Shown piece after piece: positions 55,347 through 64,000 of a stretch of 64,000 bases of DNA (within the stretch, counting starts at the first letter, position 1; each line of letters begins with the position of its first letter). The DNA is from V1-33 sp964523105. Its GTDB lineage: Bacteria; Verrucomicrobiota; Verrucomicrobiia; Verrucomicrobiales; V1-33. Where the stretch lies: NCBI GenBank assembly GCA_964523105.1, contig CAZFZN010000008.1, forward strand, positions 134,505 through 198,504, in the 5' to 3' direction. The notes under the pieces are model-generated. The model searched no databases. It was not told where the DNA came from and was given only the letters and a program-made list of their open reading frames with translations. Both the position numbers and the translations under genes were made by a program.

Positions 55347-57646
55347 TCGGTCAACGCATTCGCCTCATCCTGCTGGCTGTCCTCATCGTCGCCGGCTGCC
55401 TAGTGCTGTTTTACCGGCTCTGGTTTCTCCAGATCGAAAAGCAGGAGGAATTCATCAACAAACAGCCGGTGACCGACACCGCCCGGCAGCGCGTGCCCGG
55501 CACCCGCGGGCGCATTCTCGACCGGCGCGGCGTGGAGTTCGCGAGAAACGAGACGAGCATGGAAATCGGCATCGACCTCGCCGCGGTGGAGGCGGCATGG
55601 AATGAACGCGAGCGCGCCAAACCGCGCCGCGAGCGCCGCAAGATGCCCACCTTTCCCTACGGCCCGCGCAAGGAGGACACCACTGACATCATCGCGCTGC
55701 TCAACGAAATGGTCTTTCCGGAGCTCGACCGGCTCAAGCTCTACCGCGTGCCGGCATCGGATGCGGAAAAGGAAAAGCAAAAGCAGGCCATCATTCTCTC
55801 CTACGTCTCCAACAAGGGCGTCATCCCCTTCCCTTACGAAAGGAATCTCATTCAGGGCGACGCGGAGGACTTCCAGCGCTTTACCGCCTACGCGGAAAAT
55901 GCCCCCAACATTCCCGGCCTCACCATCAGCGAGCGTCCCAAGCGCCGCTATCCTCTCAAGGCGATGGCCGGTCACCTCATCGGCTATATCCGCGAGAACC
56001 GGAATGAACTGCCCGAAGGCGAGAGGAAGCAGGACTGGGACTACATCGAAGCCGAGGACATCGGCATGGCCGGACTCGAGCTGTCTCAGAACGAAAAACT
56101 CCGTCCCAAACCCGGCGAGCGCATCTGGCGCGTCAACGAACACGGGCGGCTGACCGAGGAAATCAAGGAGCGGCGCCGCGAACCGCTCCCGGGTGCCGAT
56201 GTCTTCCTGACCATCGATGTGAGGAAGCAGTTCATCGCGGAGATGGCGCTGCGCGATTCCGGCGCCGGACGCGCCGCCGCCGTCGTGCTCGATCCCAACA
56301 CCGGTGAAGTGCAGGCCATCGCCTCCCTGCCGTCCTACGATCCGTCCATTTTTCTCCCGCCGCGGGATGACGAGGCGCTCGATGCCCTTTACAGCAGGGA
56401 GTCGCCCTATCCTCCCGCCGTTCTCCCGCTCGCCCTGCGCGCCGACGTGCCTGGCTCCTCCTTCAAACTGATGACGGCGCTCGCGGCCTCCATTTGCGGA
56501 AAACCCGTAATACACTCCTACAACTGCAGCGGCTCCCTGCAGATCGGCAACCGCGCACCCAAATGCATGGGCACGCACGGCTCGCTGGGCATGGCGGACG
56601 CCATCAAGCGCTCCTGCAACTGCTACTTCATGCAGCTCTCCATGGCGGCGAAAATCGAGAGCATGCAGAAGGTGTCCTCGCTGTTCCATTTCGGGCAGCA
56701 GGACTTCCCCATGAACTCCGGCATCGAAGTGCCCGAGATGGAGGGAAACGGGCGCCTTATCGCTCCGGAGGGACGCTTCAGCGCCCATGAAACCGCGCTC
56801 GTGGGCATGGGTCAGGGGCCCATCAGTGCCACGCCGCTCCAGATGGCGATGCTCGCCGCCGCCATCGGCAACGGCGGGAAAGTCTATCAGCCCACCCTCA
56901 TCCATCACTACGAGGAATATCAGTACGACCGCGACGGCCGCCGGCAGAAAATGATCACTGAGTTCAAACCGAAACTGCTCGCCGATCTCGTCGCGAAAGG
57001 TGTGAAAACGCAGGACCTCGACACGATGCGGGAAGGCATGTGGAAAGTGGTGAACGAAACCGGCGGCACCGGCAGCCGCGCCCGCTCCACGGTGTGGGAA
57101 ATCGCCGGCAAGACGAGCACCGCCCAGCGCAAGGCGAGAGTCAGGGAAGACGGCAAATGGGTCATCAAGCAGGACGACCGCGTCTGGTTCATCGCGTTCG
57201 CTCCCTATGAAAAGCCGACCATCGCGGTGGCCGTCATGGTCATCAACGGGAAGGCCGGCGGACGCGTCGCCGCCCCCATCGCCAAGCGCATCATCGAGCA
57301 GTCCCTCGGCCTCGACAACAATTCCTATCAAGTCACGCCAACCGCTCTCGAACCGGCCCGCGGCAGTTATGTGCACCTCGATGAAGTCGTCTTCGAGGGC
57401 GACAACATCCCGCCCGGCGAGCCCGAATCACCGGAAACGCCGGAGGCTCCCGAAACTCCCGCGGAAGAGGAGGAGGCCGCCGCCGTGGAGGCCGTCACCG
57501 CTCCCGCCGAACCCGTCCCGCCCAAGGCCCAAATCGTGCCCGAGGACGACGCCCCCGTGCTCAACAGTCAAACGCTGGAACCCGTGAAGTTCCGCCTCAA
57601 AACCGATCCGCCCAATCCGCCGCGCGATCCCGCCACCGTGCACTGA
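55343..57646 (+). CDS. mrdA: Penicillin-binding protein 2
   Basis: 767 residues from the ATG at 55343, which overlaps the mreD stop. It is the class B transpeptidase of the elongasome. One N-terminal membrane anchor (LILLAVLIVAGCLVLFYRLW) is followed by the dimerisation domain (GTRGRILDRRGVEFARN). The transpeptidase has the catalytic Ser in PGSSFK (about residue 372), SCN in KRSCNCYF, and the third motif as KTST in AGKTSTAQ. It is longer than E. coli PBP2 (633). An extra charged segment (about residues 86-150, with ERERAKPRRERRK and DAEKEKQKQ) and a long Pro/Glu-rich tail of about 100 residues explain the difference. Confidence 0.95.
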   Translation: MIGQRIRLILLAVLIVAGCLVLFYRLWFLQIEKQEEFINKQPVTDTARQRVPGTRGRILDRRGVEFARNETSMEIGIDLAAVEAAWNERERAKPRRERRKMPTFPYGPRKEDTTDIIALLNEMVFPELDRLKLYRVPASDAEKEKQKQAIILSYVSNKGVIPFPYERNLIQGDAEDFQRFTAYAENAPNIPGLTISERPKRRYPLKAMAGHLIGYIRENRNELPEGERKQDWDYIEAEDIGMAGLELSQNEKLRPKPGERIWRVNEHGRLTEEIKERRREPLPGADVFLTIDVRKQFIAEMALRDSGAGRAAAVVLDPNTGEVQAIASLPSYDPSIFLPPRDDEALDALYSRESPYPPAVLPLALRADVPGSSFKLMTALAASICGKPVIHSYNCSGSLQIGNRAPKCMGTHGSLGMADAIKRSCNCYFMQLSMAAKIESMQKVSSLFHFGQQDFPMNSGIEVPEMEGNGRLIAPEGRFSAHETALVGMGQGPISATPLQMAMLAAAIGNGGKVYQPTLIHHYEEYQYDRDGRRQKMITEFKPKLLADLVAKGVKTQDLDTMREGMWKVVNETGGTGSRARSTVWEIAGKTSTAQRKARVREDGKWVIKQDDRVWFIAFAPYEKPTIAVAVMVINGKAGGRVAAPIAKRIIEQSLGLDNNSYQVTPTALEPARGSYVHLDEVVFEGDNIPPGEPESPETPEAPETPAEEEEAAAVEAVTAPAEPVPPKAQIVPEDDAPVLNSQTLEPVKFRLKTDPPNPPRDPATVH

Positions 57647-57710
57647 TTCCATTCTCCGCCGGCCCCGCCGGTCGGATTCCTCTCAACTTTCACCCATTCC
57701 CACCACTCAC

Positions 57711-59315
57711 GTGATCAAATCCATTCGCAAACTTTTCGGAGGCAACACCAACTTCAACGAAGGCATCCGTGTCGTCGTCAACACAGAGAAACTCGAACAG
57801 CGCGTCGCCGTCGTCGAGAACGGCATGCTCGAGGAATACACCATCGAGCGCACCGGCACGCAGCACATCGTCGGCAGCATCTACAAGGGCCGCGTCCGCA
57901 ACATCGAACAGGGACTCAAAGCCATGTTCGTGGACATCGGCCTCGAAAAAAACGCCTTTCTGCATTTCTGGGACGCCATCCCCGCCGCGGACAGCGAGGA
58001 CCAGGAGGAGGGACTGCGCAATGACATCGAGCAGATCGACCGCGGCGGAAAGCCGAAGCAGAAGAAGAAGAAAATCACCGCCAAGGACATCCCGGGCCTC
58101 TATCCCGTGGGCGCCGAACTGCTGGTCCAGGTCACCAAGGGCCCCATCGGCAACAAAGGCCCGCGCGTCACCACCAACATCTCCCTCCCGGGACGCTTCC
58201 TCGTGCTCATGCCGCTCAACGACATGTTCGGCATCAGCCGGAAAATCGATGAACCGAAGGAGCGCGACCGGCTGCGCAAGATCCTCCGCAAGCTCAACGT
58301 GCCCGACGGCATGGGCGTCATCATGCGCACGGTGTGCTCCGGAAAGCGCGCCCGCTATTTCGTGCGCGACCTCGCCATGCTGGTGAAGCAGTGGAAGGAA
58401 ATCTCGGAGAAGGCGCAGAGCCGCAATGCCCCGGTGTGCGCCTTTCAGGAACCGGACCTCGTGGAGCGCACCGTGCGCGATTTCCTCACCGAGGAGGTGG
58501 ATGAAGTCATCTGCGACGATGAGGAAACCACCGAGCGCATGCGACAACTCGTCGGCCTCATCAGCCGCCGCAGCAAAAAGCGCATCCATTGCGTCACGCC
58601 CACCTATGAAACCATCTTCGAGCGGCTCGGCATCCAGAAGCAGATCGACAACGCCTTCAACCGTCAGGTCTGGCTCAAGTGCGGCGGTTATATCGTCATC
58701 GATGAAACCGAGGCCCTCATCGCCATCGATGTGAATACCGGACGCAATAAAGGCGGCGACGACCTCGAGAAAACCATCCTCCAGACCAATCTCGAAGCCG
58801 CCGCCGAAGTCGCGCGACAGCTCCGCCTCCGCAACATGGGCGGTCTCATCGTGGTGGACTTCATCGACATGAAACACCGCCGCGACCAGCAGGCCGTTTA
58901 CAAGATGATGAAGGACCGCATGCACCGCGACAAAGCGAAGGTCCAGCTCGTCCCCATCAGTCCGCTGGGACTCATGGAAATGACCCGGCAGCGCCTCCAC
59001 GACAGCCTCACCACCGCGATGCTCGACACCTGCCCCACCTGCCGCGGCACCGGGCGCATCAAGAGCACGGAGAGCATGAGCGTGGAACTGCAGCGCCGCC
59101 TCGCCAGCGTGCTGCAGCGCTACCCGGACACCGATCACGACCTCATGATCGTCGTCAGTCCCGAAGTCATGCACCGCCTGCGCACCCACGACGAACAAAC
59201 CCTCGTCGAAATCGAACGCAAACACCGCGGCCGCCTCGGCTTCCGCGTGGACCCCACCTCGCACCGCGAAACCATCACCATTCTCAACGCCCAGACGAAC
59301 AAGGAGATGAAGTGA
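57711..59315 (+). CDS. rng: Ribonuclease G/E family endoribonuclease
   Basis: 534 residues from a GTG at 57711. It cuts AU-rich single-stranded RNA and matures 16S rRNA in related bacteria. The S1 domain (about residues 45-160) starts GSIYKGRVRNIEQGLKAMFV and carries an unusual Lys-rich insert (KPKQKKKK, about 114-121). The catalytic Asp pair is in LIAIDVNTG (Asp340) and GGLIVVDFIDM (Asp383). The zinc-link CPTCRGTGR is present. There is no long C-terminal scaffold as in E. coli RNase E, so it is closer to RNase G. It follows the mre-PBP2 operon by 64 bp, the common mre-rng association. Confidence 0.94.
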   Translation: MIKSIRKLFGGNTNFNEGIRVVVNTEKLEQRVAVVENGMLEEYTIERTGTQHIVGSIYKGRVRNIEQGLKAMFVDIGLEKNAFLHFWDAIPAADSEDQEEGLRNDIEQIDRGGKPKQKKKKITAKDIPGLYPVGAELLVQVTKGPIGNKGPRVTTNISLPGRFLVLMPLNDMFGISRKIDEPKERDRLRKILRKLNVPDGMGVIMRTVCSGKRARYFVRDLAMLVKQWKEISEKAQSRNAPVCAFQEPDLVERTVRDFLTEEVDEVICDDEETTERMRQLVGLISRRSKKRIHCVTPTYETIFERLGIQKQIDNAFNRQVWLKCGGYIVIDETEALIAIDVNTGRNKGGDDLEKTILQTNLEAAAEVARQLRLRNMGGLIVVDFIDMKHRRDQQAVYKMMKDRMHRDKAKVQLVPISPLGLMEMTRQRLHDSLTTAMLDTCPTCRGTGRIKSTESMSVELQRRLASVLQRYPDTDHDLMIVVSPEVMHRLRTHDEQTLVEIERKHRGRLGFRVDPTSHRETITILNAQTNKEMK

Positions 59316-59398
59316 CCCGCCGGGCGGCGGCCACGATGGCCGCATGCGCACCAACTCCCGTTTGCCAATCCCCCGGCCCGCCAACAAAGTCCCGCCCC

Positions 59399-59545
59399 AT
59401 GAATGTCCCCCTTCTGCTGCTGACCGCCACTGCCCTGCTGCTGACAGGCTGCAGCACCGTGGGCCGTGCCGTCGGCATGGTCGCGCGGCCCGTCGCCGGG
59501 GCGGTCAATGCCGTCACCGGCCCGGTGCGGGGCTTTACCAATTAG
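59399..59545 (+). CDS. Very small lipoprotein
   Basis: 48 residues: a hydrophobic signal with the lipobox LLTGC (Cys18) and a short mature part with GMVARPVAG and GAVNAVTG, of the glycine-zipper kind. It is probably lipid-anchored in the envelope. It starts 83 bp after rng. A 12-bp palindrome GTAAGGCCTTAC (59545-59556) overlaps the stop codon, and the 59576 palindrome follows. Confidence 0.6.
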   Translation: MNVPLLLLTATALLLTGCSTVGRAVGMVARPVAGAVNAVTGPVRGFTN

Positions 59546-59575
59546 TAAGGCCTTACGCACGAATAGCGAAAAGCC

Positions 59576-59602
59576 CCGTAGCAAGGCCGTCCCGGCCTTG
59601 TC
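59576..59602. repeat. Short palindrome AAGGCCGTCCCGGCCTT, copy 3 (inverted)
   Basis: The reverse-complement orientation of the copies at 40970 and 50041, again with the conserved CCGTAGC flank and again between two convergent genes (the small lipoprotein and the second propeller protein). Confidence 0.8.
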
Positions 59603-59670
59603 GTACAGTCTGGACCCGGGCCATGGACGCCCCCGCTGCGGCTTCATGAGTCAGCCCTGCCAATCAGCGG

Positions 59671-60927
59671 CTACTGCTGCTTTCCGTCCGGCTTCCGCAG
59701 GTCCACGCAGACGAGGCGCGACTTGTCCTTCGCGTAGAGCAGGCCGTTGGCGAGCGCCGGCGGAGCCCGGTGGCCGCCGCGCAGAATTTCACTGCGCGCA
59801 CTCAGCGCAGGCGCTTTGTCAGGCGAGGCGTCTGTCAGGATCAGTTCCCCGTCCTCGGTGAGAACGATCAGCTTCTTGCCGCACGCGATGACATGCCCCG
59901 CGGCCAGCGGCACCGACCAGCGCACCGTGCCGTCGCCGCTGGAGACGCAGCGCAGTTGCTGGCCGGTCTCCTGGCGTCCGTGGAAGCCGTAAAGATTTCC
60001 CTCCACCAGCACCGGTGTGCTGTAATGGCAGTCGAGCTTTTCCCCGGCGCGCCACTTTGCAGTCAGGGAGTCGTCCGGGCCGATTTCCCACAGCGCCGCG
60101 CCGACATCGTAGCAGGACGAGGTGAAGAAGTGCGCCGCATCCACCGCCACGGGCGAAGCGGCATTCACCGAGGCATGCATCTTCGCGCGGAAATGCTGCG
60201 TCCACGCCACTTTGCCGCTGTCAGGAACGATGCCCGCCACGCCCTCGCGCGTGAAGAATACGGCACGTTCACCCTGCGGCGGGCGCAGCAAAAGCGGCGA
60301 CGCATAACCGGCCTCGTGATCCAGCGCCTTCCAGCGCAGCGCACCCGTCTGCCGGTCGAAGGCCGCGACTCCCGCGCCTTCCCCGCCGGCGGCCACCAGC
60401 ACCAGATCACCCGTCACCAGCGGCGCGCAGGCGCGGCCGAAGAATCCTTTTCCCGACTGCAGTTCCTTCACCAAATCCTTGCGCCATTTCACCTGACCGT
60501 CCCGCAGGGAGAGCGCCGTCAGCGAACCGTCCGCGCCATAGCAAAACACCACCGCCGCGTCCCCGGCTCCGGAAATGGTGGGGCATGAGCGCGGTCCGGC
60601 ATCGAATCCGAAGTCGTCGCGATAATCCGTCGCCCACGCCGTGCGCCACAGCGCCCGGCCTGTCAGCGCCTCCCGCGCCTCCACCACATTCTCATCGCCG
60701 GTGCGGGAAAACAGCACCGCCTTGCCGTCCTGCACCACCGGTCCGGCAAATCCCTCGCCGCAGTCGTGCTTCCACAGCACACGCCATCCATCCGCCGGCA
60801 CTTCCTCCGCGAGCACGGTGTCCGGCGGAGCTTTTCCATCGCGCTGCGGCCCGAGAAACTGGGGCCAGTCCGCAGCATGGACGGACAAGGTCAGGGGCAG
60901 GAGAAGTCGGATCGCGGCGGAAAACAT
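59671..60927 (-). CDS. Exported PQQ-like beta-propeller protein (paralogue)
   Basis: 418 residues. The signal peptide MFSAAIRLLLPLTLSVHA is followed by DWPQFLGPQRDGKA, matching the opening of the propeller protein at 39673. Blade motifs repeat (GRALWRTAW, GQVKWRKDL, GALRWKAL, GTVRWSVPL). The protein is probably periplasmic or surface-exposed. The upstream sugar isomerase-like gene ends 10 bp before its start, so the two are in one operon and may act on the same exported pathway. No enzymatic site is visible. Confidence 0.8.
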   Translation of the reverse strand: MFSAAIRLLLPLTLSVHAADWPQFLGPQRDGKAPPDTVLAEEVPADGWRVLWKHDCGEGFAGPVVQDGKAVLFSRTGDENVVEAREALTGRALWRTAWATDYRDDFGFDAGPRSCPTISGAGDAAVVFCYGADGSLTALSLRDGQVKWRKDLVKELQSGKGFFGRACAPLVTGDLVLVAAGGEGAGVAAFDRQTGALRWKALDHEAGYASPLLLRPPQGERAVFFTREGVAGIVPDSGKVAWTQHFRAKMHASVNAASPVAVDAAHFFTSSCYDVGAALWEIGPDDSLTAKWRAGEKLDCHYSTPVLVEGNLYGFHGRQETGQQLRCVSSGDGTVRWSVPLAAGHVIACGKKLIVLTEDGELILTDASPDKAPALSARSEILRGGHRAPPALANGLLYAKDKSRLVCVDLRKPDGKQQ

Positions 60928-60937
60928 ATCGCACCCG

Positions 60938-61987
60938 CTACTTCCTCCCGATGATCCGGTCCAGCGAATCGGAGGTCTGATAAATCAGCGCCTCGGGATA
61001 GTGCTGGTAGGGATGAAAATACTCGAACGTCACATAGCCGGAGTAACCCACGGCGGCGAGACCGTCCATCACGGCGGGCCAGTTCGTCGTCCCGTCCAGC
61101 AGCGGGCGGAAGGTTTCGAGGCTGAAGTCGGTACCCTTTTTGGTGAACTCCTTGAAGTGAATGTTGCGCGTGCGCTTTCCGAGAATCGGCACCCAGTGCT
61201 CGGCGTGCTGGAACATGGCGATGTTTCCGGTGTCGTAATGCACCGCGCATTTTTCATCCCCAAAGCTGTCCACAAAGGCGTTCATCTCCATCGGCGTCAT
61301 GAGGAAGCCGTTGAAGAAAATGTTCTCCATGTTGAGCGACACCTTGAGCTTCGCGGCCTGCTTCAGCAGCTGCCCCACCGCTTCGCGGGCGCGCTTTTCG
61401 CAGACGTCATTCGGCACCGGCTCGTGATCGGTGCGCCACGGAATGTGGACCGCGCCGGGCACCACGAGCACGTTCTCCACGCCCATGTCGTGCGCCGCCT
61501 GCGCGATGAGTCCCGCGAGTTCGATGCCGCGCGCGCGCTTCGCGGGGTCGTTGCTGCTTAGCGGATAGGGCCAGAACAAAAAGGAACACAGGCCGCTGAT
61601 TTGAATGCCGGTGTCATCCGCCATTTTGCGGATCGCGGCGCACTCTTTCGCGCCGGCCTTTGGGCTGAGATCGTTCTCGAGGTCGTAGTTCAGTTCGATG
61701 GCGTCGAAACCGGCGTCTTTGGCCAGTTGCAGGCACTCGCGCAGGTTCATCCGCTGCGGATAGGGAAACGCCCAGAGGTTGATGGATTTCTTCACGTCGT
61801 AGCGCTTCGGAGAGGCCCGGCGGTCGTCCGCCGCGGGCTTCGACGCGGTCTGCGCGGCAGCGGTGGCAGCCAGCGAAACACCGGCGGCGCAGAGCGCGGA
61901 TTTCAAGGCGTCGCGCCGGCTGAGCGCGCCGGGTTCGATGCCAAACGGGCCGGTGGCGGCGGGAACGGGAGAGGCGGAGGGAATCAT
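60938..61987 (-). CDS. Tat-exported sugar phosphate isomerase/epimerase-like TIM barrel
   Basis: 349 residues from the ATG at 61987. The N-terminus has a Tat signal (SRRDALKSALCAAGVSLAA), so the protein is folded in the cytoplasm and exported. The remainder is a xylose isomerase-like (AP endonuclease 2) barrel. Metal-binding candidates are Glu in AIELNYDLEND, Glu in VSLNMEN, His in CAVHYDTGN, and Glu in YVTFEYFHPYQ. Many PVC genomes carry large sets of such proteins, often next to sugar dehydrogenases. The true substrate is unknown. It is 10 bp ahead of the propeller gene. Confidence 0.8.
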   Translation of the reverse strand: MIPSASPVPAATGPFGIEPGALSRRDALKSALCAAGVSLAATAAAQTASKPAADDRRASPKRYDVKKSINLWAFPYPQRMNLRECLQLAKDAGFDAIELNYDLENDLSPKAGAKECAAIRKMADDTGIQISGLCSFLFWPYPLSSNDPAKRARGIELAGLIAQAAHDMGVENVLVVPGAVHIPWRTDHEPVPNDVCEKRAREAVGQLLKQAAKLKVSLNMENIFFNGFLMTPMEMNAFVDSFGDEKCAVHYDTGNIAMFQHAEHWVPILGKRTRNIHFKEFTKKGTDFSLETFRPLLDGTTNWPAVMDGLAAVGYSGYVTFEYFHPYQHYPEALIYQTSDSLDRIIGRK

Positions 61988-62090
61988 GCGCGCGAGCTTG
62001 CCTGGCCGGCAACCGGCAGTCACGCACATTTTCTCACGCATCCGCCGCGCCGCGAATTGACGCCGGCGGCGGCCCGCACATCATCGCGTC

Positions 62091-62867
62091 ATGAACCGCC
62101 TGGAAGGAAAAGTCATCATCGTCACCGGCAGCACCACCGGCATTGGAGAAGCCATTGCCCGCCGCTGCGTGCTGGAGGGCGCGCACGTGCTCGTGCACGG
62201 ACGCGAGGAGGAGGCCGGGAGGCAGGTGGCCGCATCGCTCGGCGCCCGCGCCGTTTTCCACCGGGACGATCTCGCCGATCCGGCGGCTCCGGCGCGAATC
62301 GTGGCCGCGGCCATCGCCGCGTTCGGCCGGCTCGACGGCCTGGTGAACAACGCCGCGTATGTCGTGCGCGGACGCATCGGCGACGTGACGGTGGAATTCT
62401 TCGACAGCGTCATGGCGGTGAATGTGCGCGCGCCGCTGCTGCTGATCCAGGCCGCGCTGCCGCATTTGGAGAAATCGCGGGGCACGGTGGTGAATATCGG
62501 CAGCGTCAACGCCTACAGCGGCGAGGAAAACCTGCTGCCCTACAGCATCAGCAAGGGCGCCCTCATGACCATGAGCCGCAATCTCGGCGACGCGCTGCAC
62601 CGCTGCCACGGGGTGCGCGTCAATCACATCAATCCCGGCTGGGTCCTCACGGAAAACGAGCGCCGCTACAAGCAGGCCGAAGGCATGGCTGAGGACTGGC
62701 CCTCACAACTGCCGAAAATGTTCGCGCCCTCCGGCCGCATTTTCCATCCTGACGAAACCGCCGCCACCGTGGCGCTCTTCCTCAGCGATGAGTTCGGACC
62801 CGTGAGCGGGGCCGTGATCGATCTCGAACAATATCCGTTCATCGGCCGCAACCCGCCCAAGCTGTGA
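62091..62867 (+). CDS. Short-chain dehydrogenase/reductase
   Basis: 258 residues. The dinucleotide motif TGSTTGIG (about 12-19), the NNAA motif at 86-89, and the catalytic triad Ser138, Tyr151 and Lys155 (YSISK) are all present. His-35/Arg-38 in VHGREE after the second strand suggest NADP rather than NAD. It oxidises or reduces an unknown alcohol or ketone, possibly a sugar, given the divergent isomerase-like neighbour. Confidence 0.9.
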   Translation: MNRLEGKVIIVTGSTTGIGEAIARRCVLEGAHVLVHGREEEAGRQVAASLGARAVFHRDDLADPAAPARIVAAAIAAFGRLDGLVNNAAYVVRGRIGDVTVEFFDSVMAVNVRAPLLLIQAALPHLEKSRGTVVNIGSVNAYSGEENLLPYSISKGALMTMSRNLGDALHRCHGVRVNHINPGWVLTENERRYKQAEGMAEDWPSQLPKMFAPSGRIFHPDETAATVALFLSDEFGPVSGAVIDLEQYPFIGRNPPKL

Positions 62868-62930
62868 CCGCCGGGCGCGGGCACGAATGCGGATTTGCCG
62901 CACTCCGCGGCCGGCGCATGATTGCCGGAA

Positions 62931-63980
62931 ATGAAATACCTCCTGCTCCTCATCGCCGCCCTGGCCCCGCTGACGTTCGTGACGGCGCTAACGCCCGATG
63001 AAATCGAAAAGCGCGTCGCTCTGAGTGCGCCGTCCGCAGAGGAGCGCCGGCTGGATGAAATCGGCTGGGCGCCGGACATTCGCACCGCCATCCGCACCGC
63101 GAAAGAAAGCGGCCGGCCCGTGTTTCTGTTCACGCACGATGGACGCATGGCCGCAGGCCGGTGCTGAGGGGGCGCGTTCGCGCTGAGAGCGGGTCCGCTC
63201 TCCGATCCAAAATTGATCGCGCTGCTCAACAGCCGCTTCGTCTGCGTTTTCACCAGCAACGAGGACTACTTCGGTGAGAGCGCCACCGTTCCCAAAGAGG
63301 AGCGCGCGGAACTGGAGCGCATCCATCGCGAAGGCCACGCGGCCAGGATGTCCGTCGGCACGGTGCATGTGTATTTGCTGGATCCGGACGGCAGCCTCGG
63401 CGGCACCCTGCATGTCGCGGAGGCGTCGGAAAAAGGCAAACTCTTCGCCGCGGTGGAGAATTTCGCCCGGACGCATCCCGGGCCCGCGGGCCAGCCGCTC
63501 TTCGCGCCGGCGGGATTGAGCCGTCCCCGACAAGTCCCCCGGGGCGGCGCCGCGCTCCATGTCACAGCGCGGCGCGAGGCACGCGGCAGCTGGGGGGAAT
63601 TCCCCGGCGAAAACTGGCCCGTCTTCACCGCCGCAGAATGGCGCACCCTGACAGCTGTCCCGGACGGAAAAAAGGCCGGTGATTCATGGCCGCTCGACGC
63701 TGCGCTCAGCCGCCGCATTCTCAACCACTTCCACCCGCAAACCGAAGACTGCTCCGACAAGGACCGCAACGACCTCCAGACCGCCCGCCTGTCCGCCACG
63801 CTCCAGCCGGACGGCACCATCGCGCTGCGGGGCGAAGTGCGCCTGCTGCGTTCCTTTTATCCAGGTCGCAAAGAGAAGACGGAAGCCCGCGCCTCGGTCG
63901 AGGGATTCATCCGCGGCGGGCGATTGCTGCTGGTCACGCTTGATGATGAAGTGGACCCCGAAATTCGGGCCAGGAGCTAA
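62931..63980 (+). CDS. Predicted selenoprotein, thioredoxin-like (UGA at 63165 read as selenocysteine)
   Basis: 349 residues if the in-frame TGA at 63165-63167 is read through. A signal peptide (MKYLLLLIAALAPLTFVTA) targets it outside the cytoplasm. The N-terminal domain has DEIGWAPDIRTAIRTAKESG and RPVFLFTHDGRM, then GRC followed by UGA and GGAFALRAGPL. The site is therefore Cys78-Sec79, a redox-active C-U pair in a thioredoxin-like fold. The frame continues without interruption or composition change to the TAA before 63981. A hairpin with a GGUC loop begins 17 nt after the UGA (63185-63202). Reading the gene as two pieces, or as a pseudogene, would leave this hairpin and the open downstream frame unexplained. 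Function is unknown; a redox role is inferred. Confidence 0.72.
63168..63202 (+). promoter_or_regulatory. SECIS-like element for selenocysteine insertion
   Basis: Immediately after the UGA codon, a 17-nt spacer leads into GAGAGCG, apical loop GGTC, CGCTCTC: a perfect 7-bp stem (63185-63191 with 63196-63202). The E. coli fdhF SECIS has the same GGUC apical loop, which SelB recognises. The distance fits a bacterial SECIS lying inside the reading frame. Confidence 0.72.
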
Positions 63981-64000
63981 GCTATGGTTTGAGGAGGCGG

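Noticed and set aside
62931..63980. The last gene as a pseudogene with a nonsense mutation
   Set aside because: The frame continues cleanly for 270 codons, the UGA follows a Cys in a redox-type context, and a GGUC-loop hairpin is at the right distance.

Overview
The window is GC-rich DNA that looks like a member of the Verrucomicrobiota/PVC group. This is an inference from several things together: PQQ-type beta-propeller proteins, a discoidin-repeat secreted protein, a LEPR-XLL giant protein, abundant short palindromic intergenic elements and a compact type II-C Cas9. No rRNA or tRNA gene was recognised.

Layout. Positions 1-20514 (minus) are one uninterrupted reading frame of at least 6,838 codons that runs off the left edge. 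It encodes a giant surface or secreted protein with an N-terminal LEPR-XLL motif, a metzincin-type zinc protease motif, thousands of residues of beta-strand repeats and FG-GAP-like calcium-loop blocks. Next come a PfkB sugar kinase and a small membrane protein (minus). Positions 22720-29643 hold a complete type II-C CRISPR-Cas locus. The array has 29 full repeats plus one decayed repeat and 29 spacers, all of 30 nt. A tracrRNA recognisable by its anti-repeat lies next to it on the plus strand, and convergent cas2, cas1 and cas9 follow on the minus strand. A large palindromic element sits between cas1 and cas9.

From 30 to 64 kb the content is mostly housekeeping: dapF-dapA (lysine/diaminopimelate), a KamA-type aminomutase, nadD, pyk, a kinase-MurQ fusion for cell-wall sugar salvage, recQ, an aquaporin, a YycJ-like metallohydrolase and a HupE-like membrane protein. 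The mreB-mreC-mreD-PBP2-rng block (52.8-59.3 kb) is the cell-shape operon, with ATGA overlaps between mreC/mreD and mreD/PBP2. Two PQQ-like propeller proteins, a Tat-exported sugar isomerase-like protein and an SDR fill the right end.

The last gene (62931-63980) has an in-frame UGA after a Cys. Seventeen bases after it begins a perfect 7-bp hairpin with a GGUC apical loop, the hallmark of a bacterial SECIS, so I call it a selenoprotein rather than a broken gene. Short palindromic elements recur in the spaces between convergent genes and probably act as bidirectional terminators or REP-like sequences.
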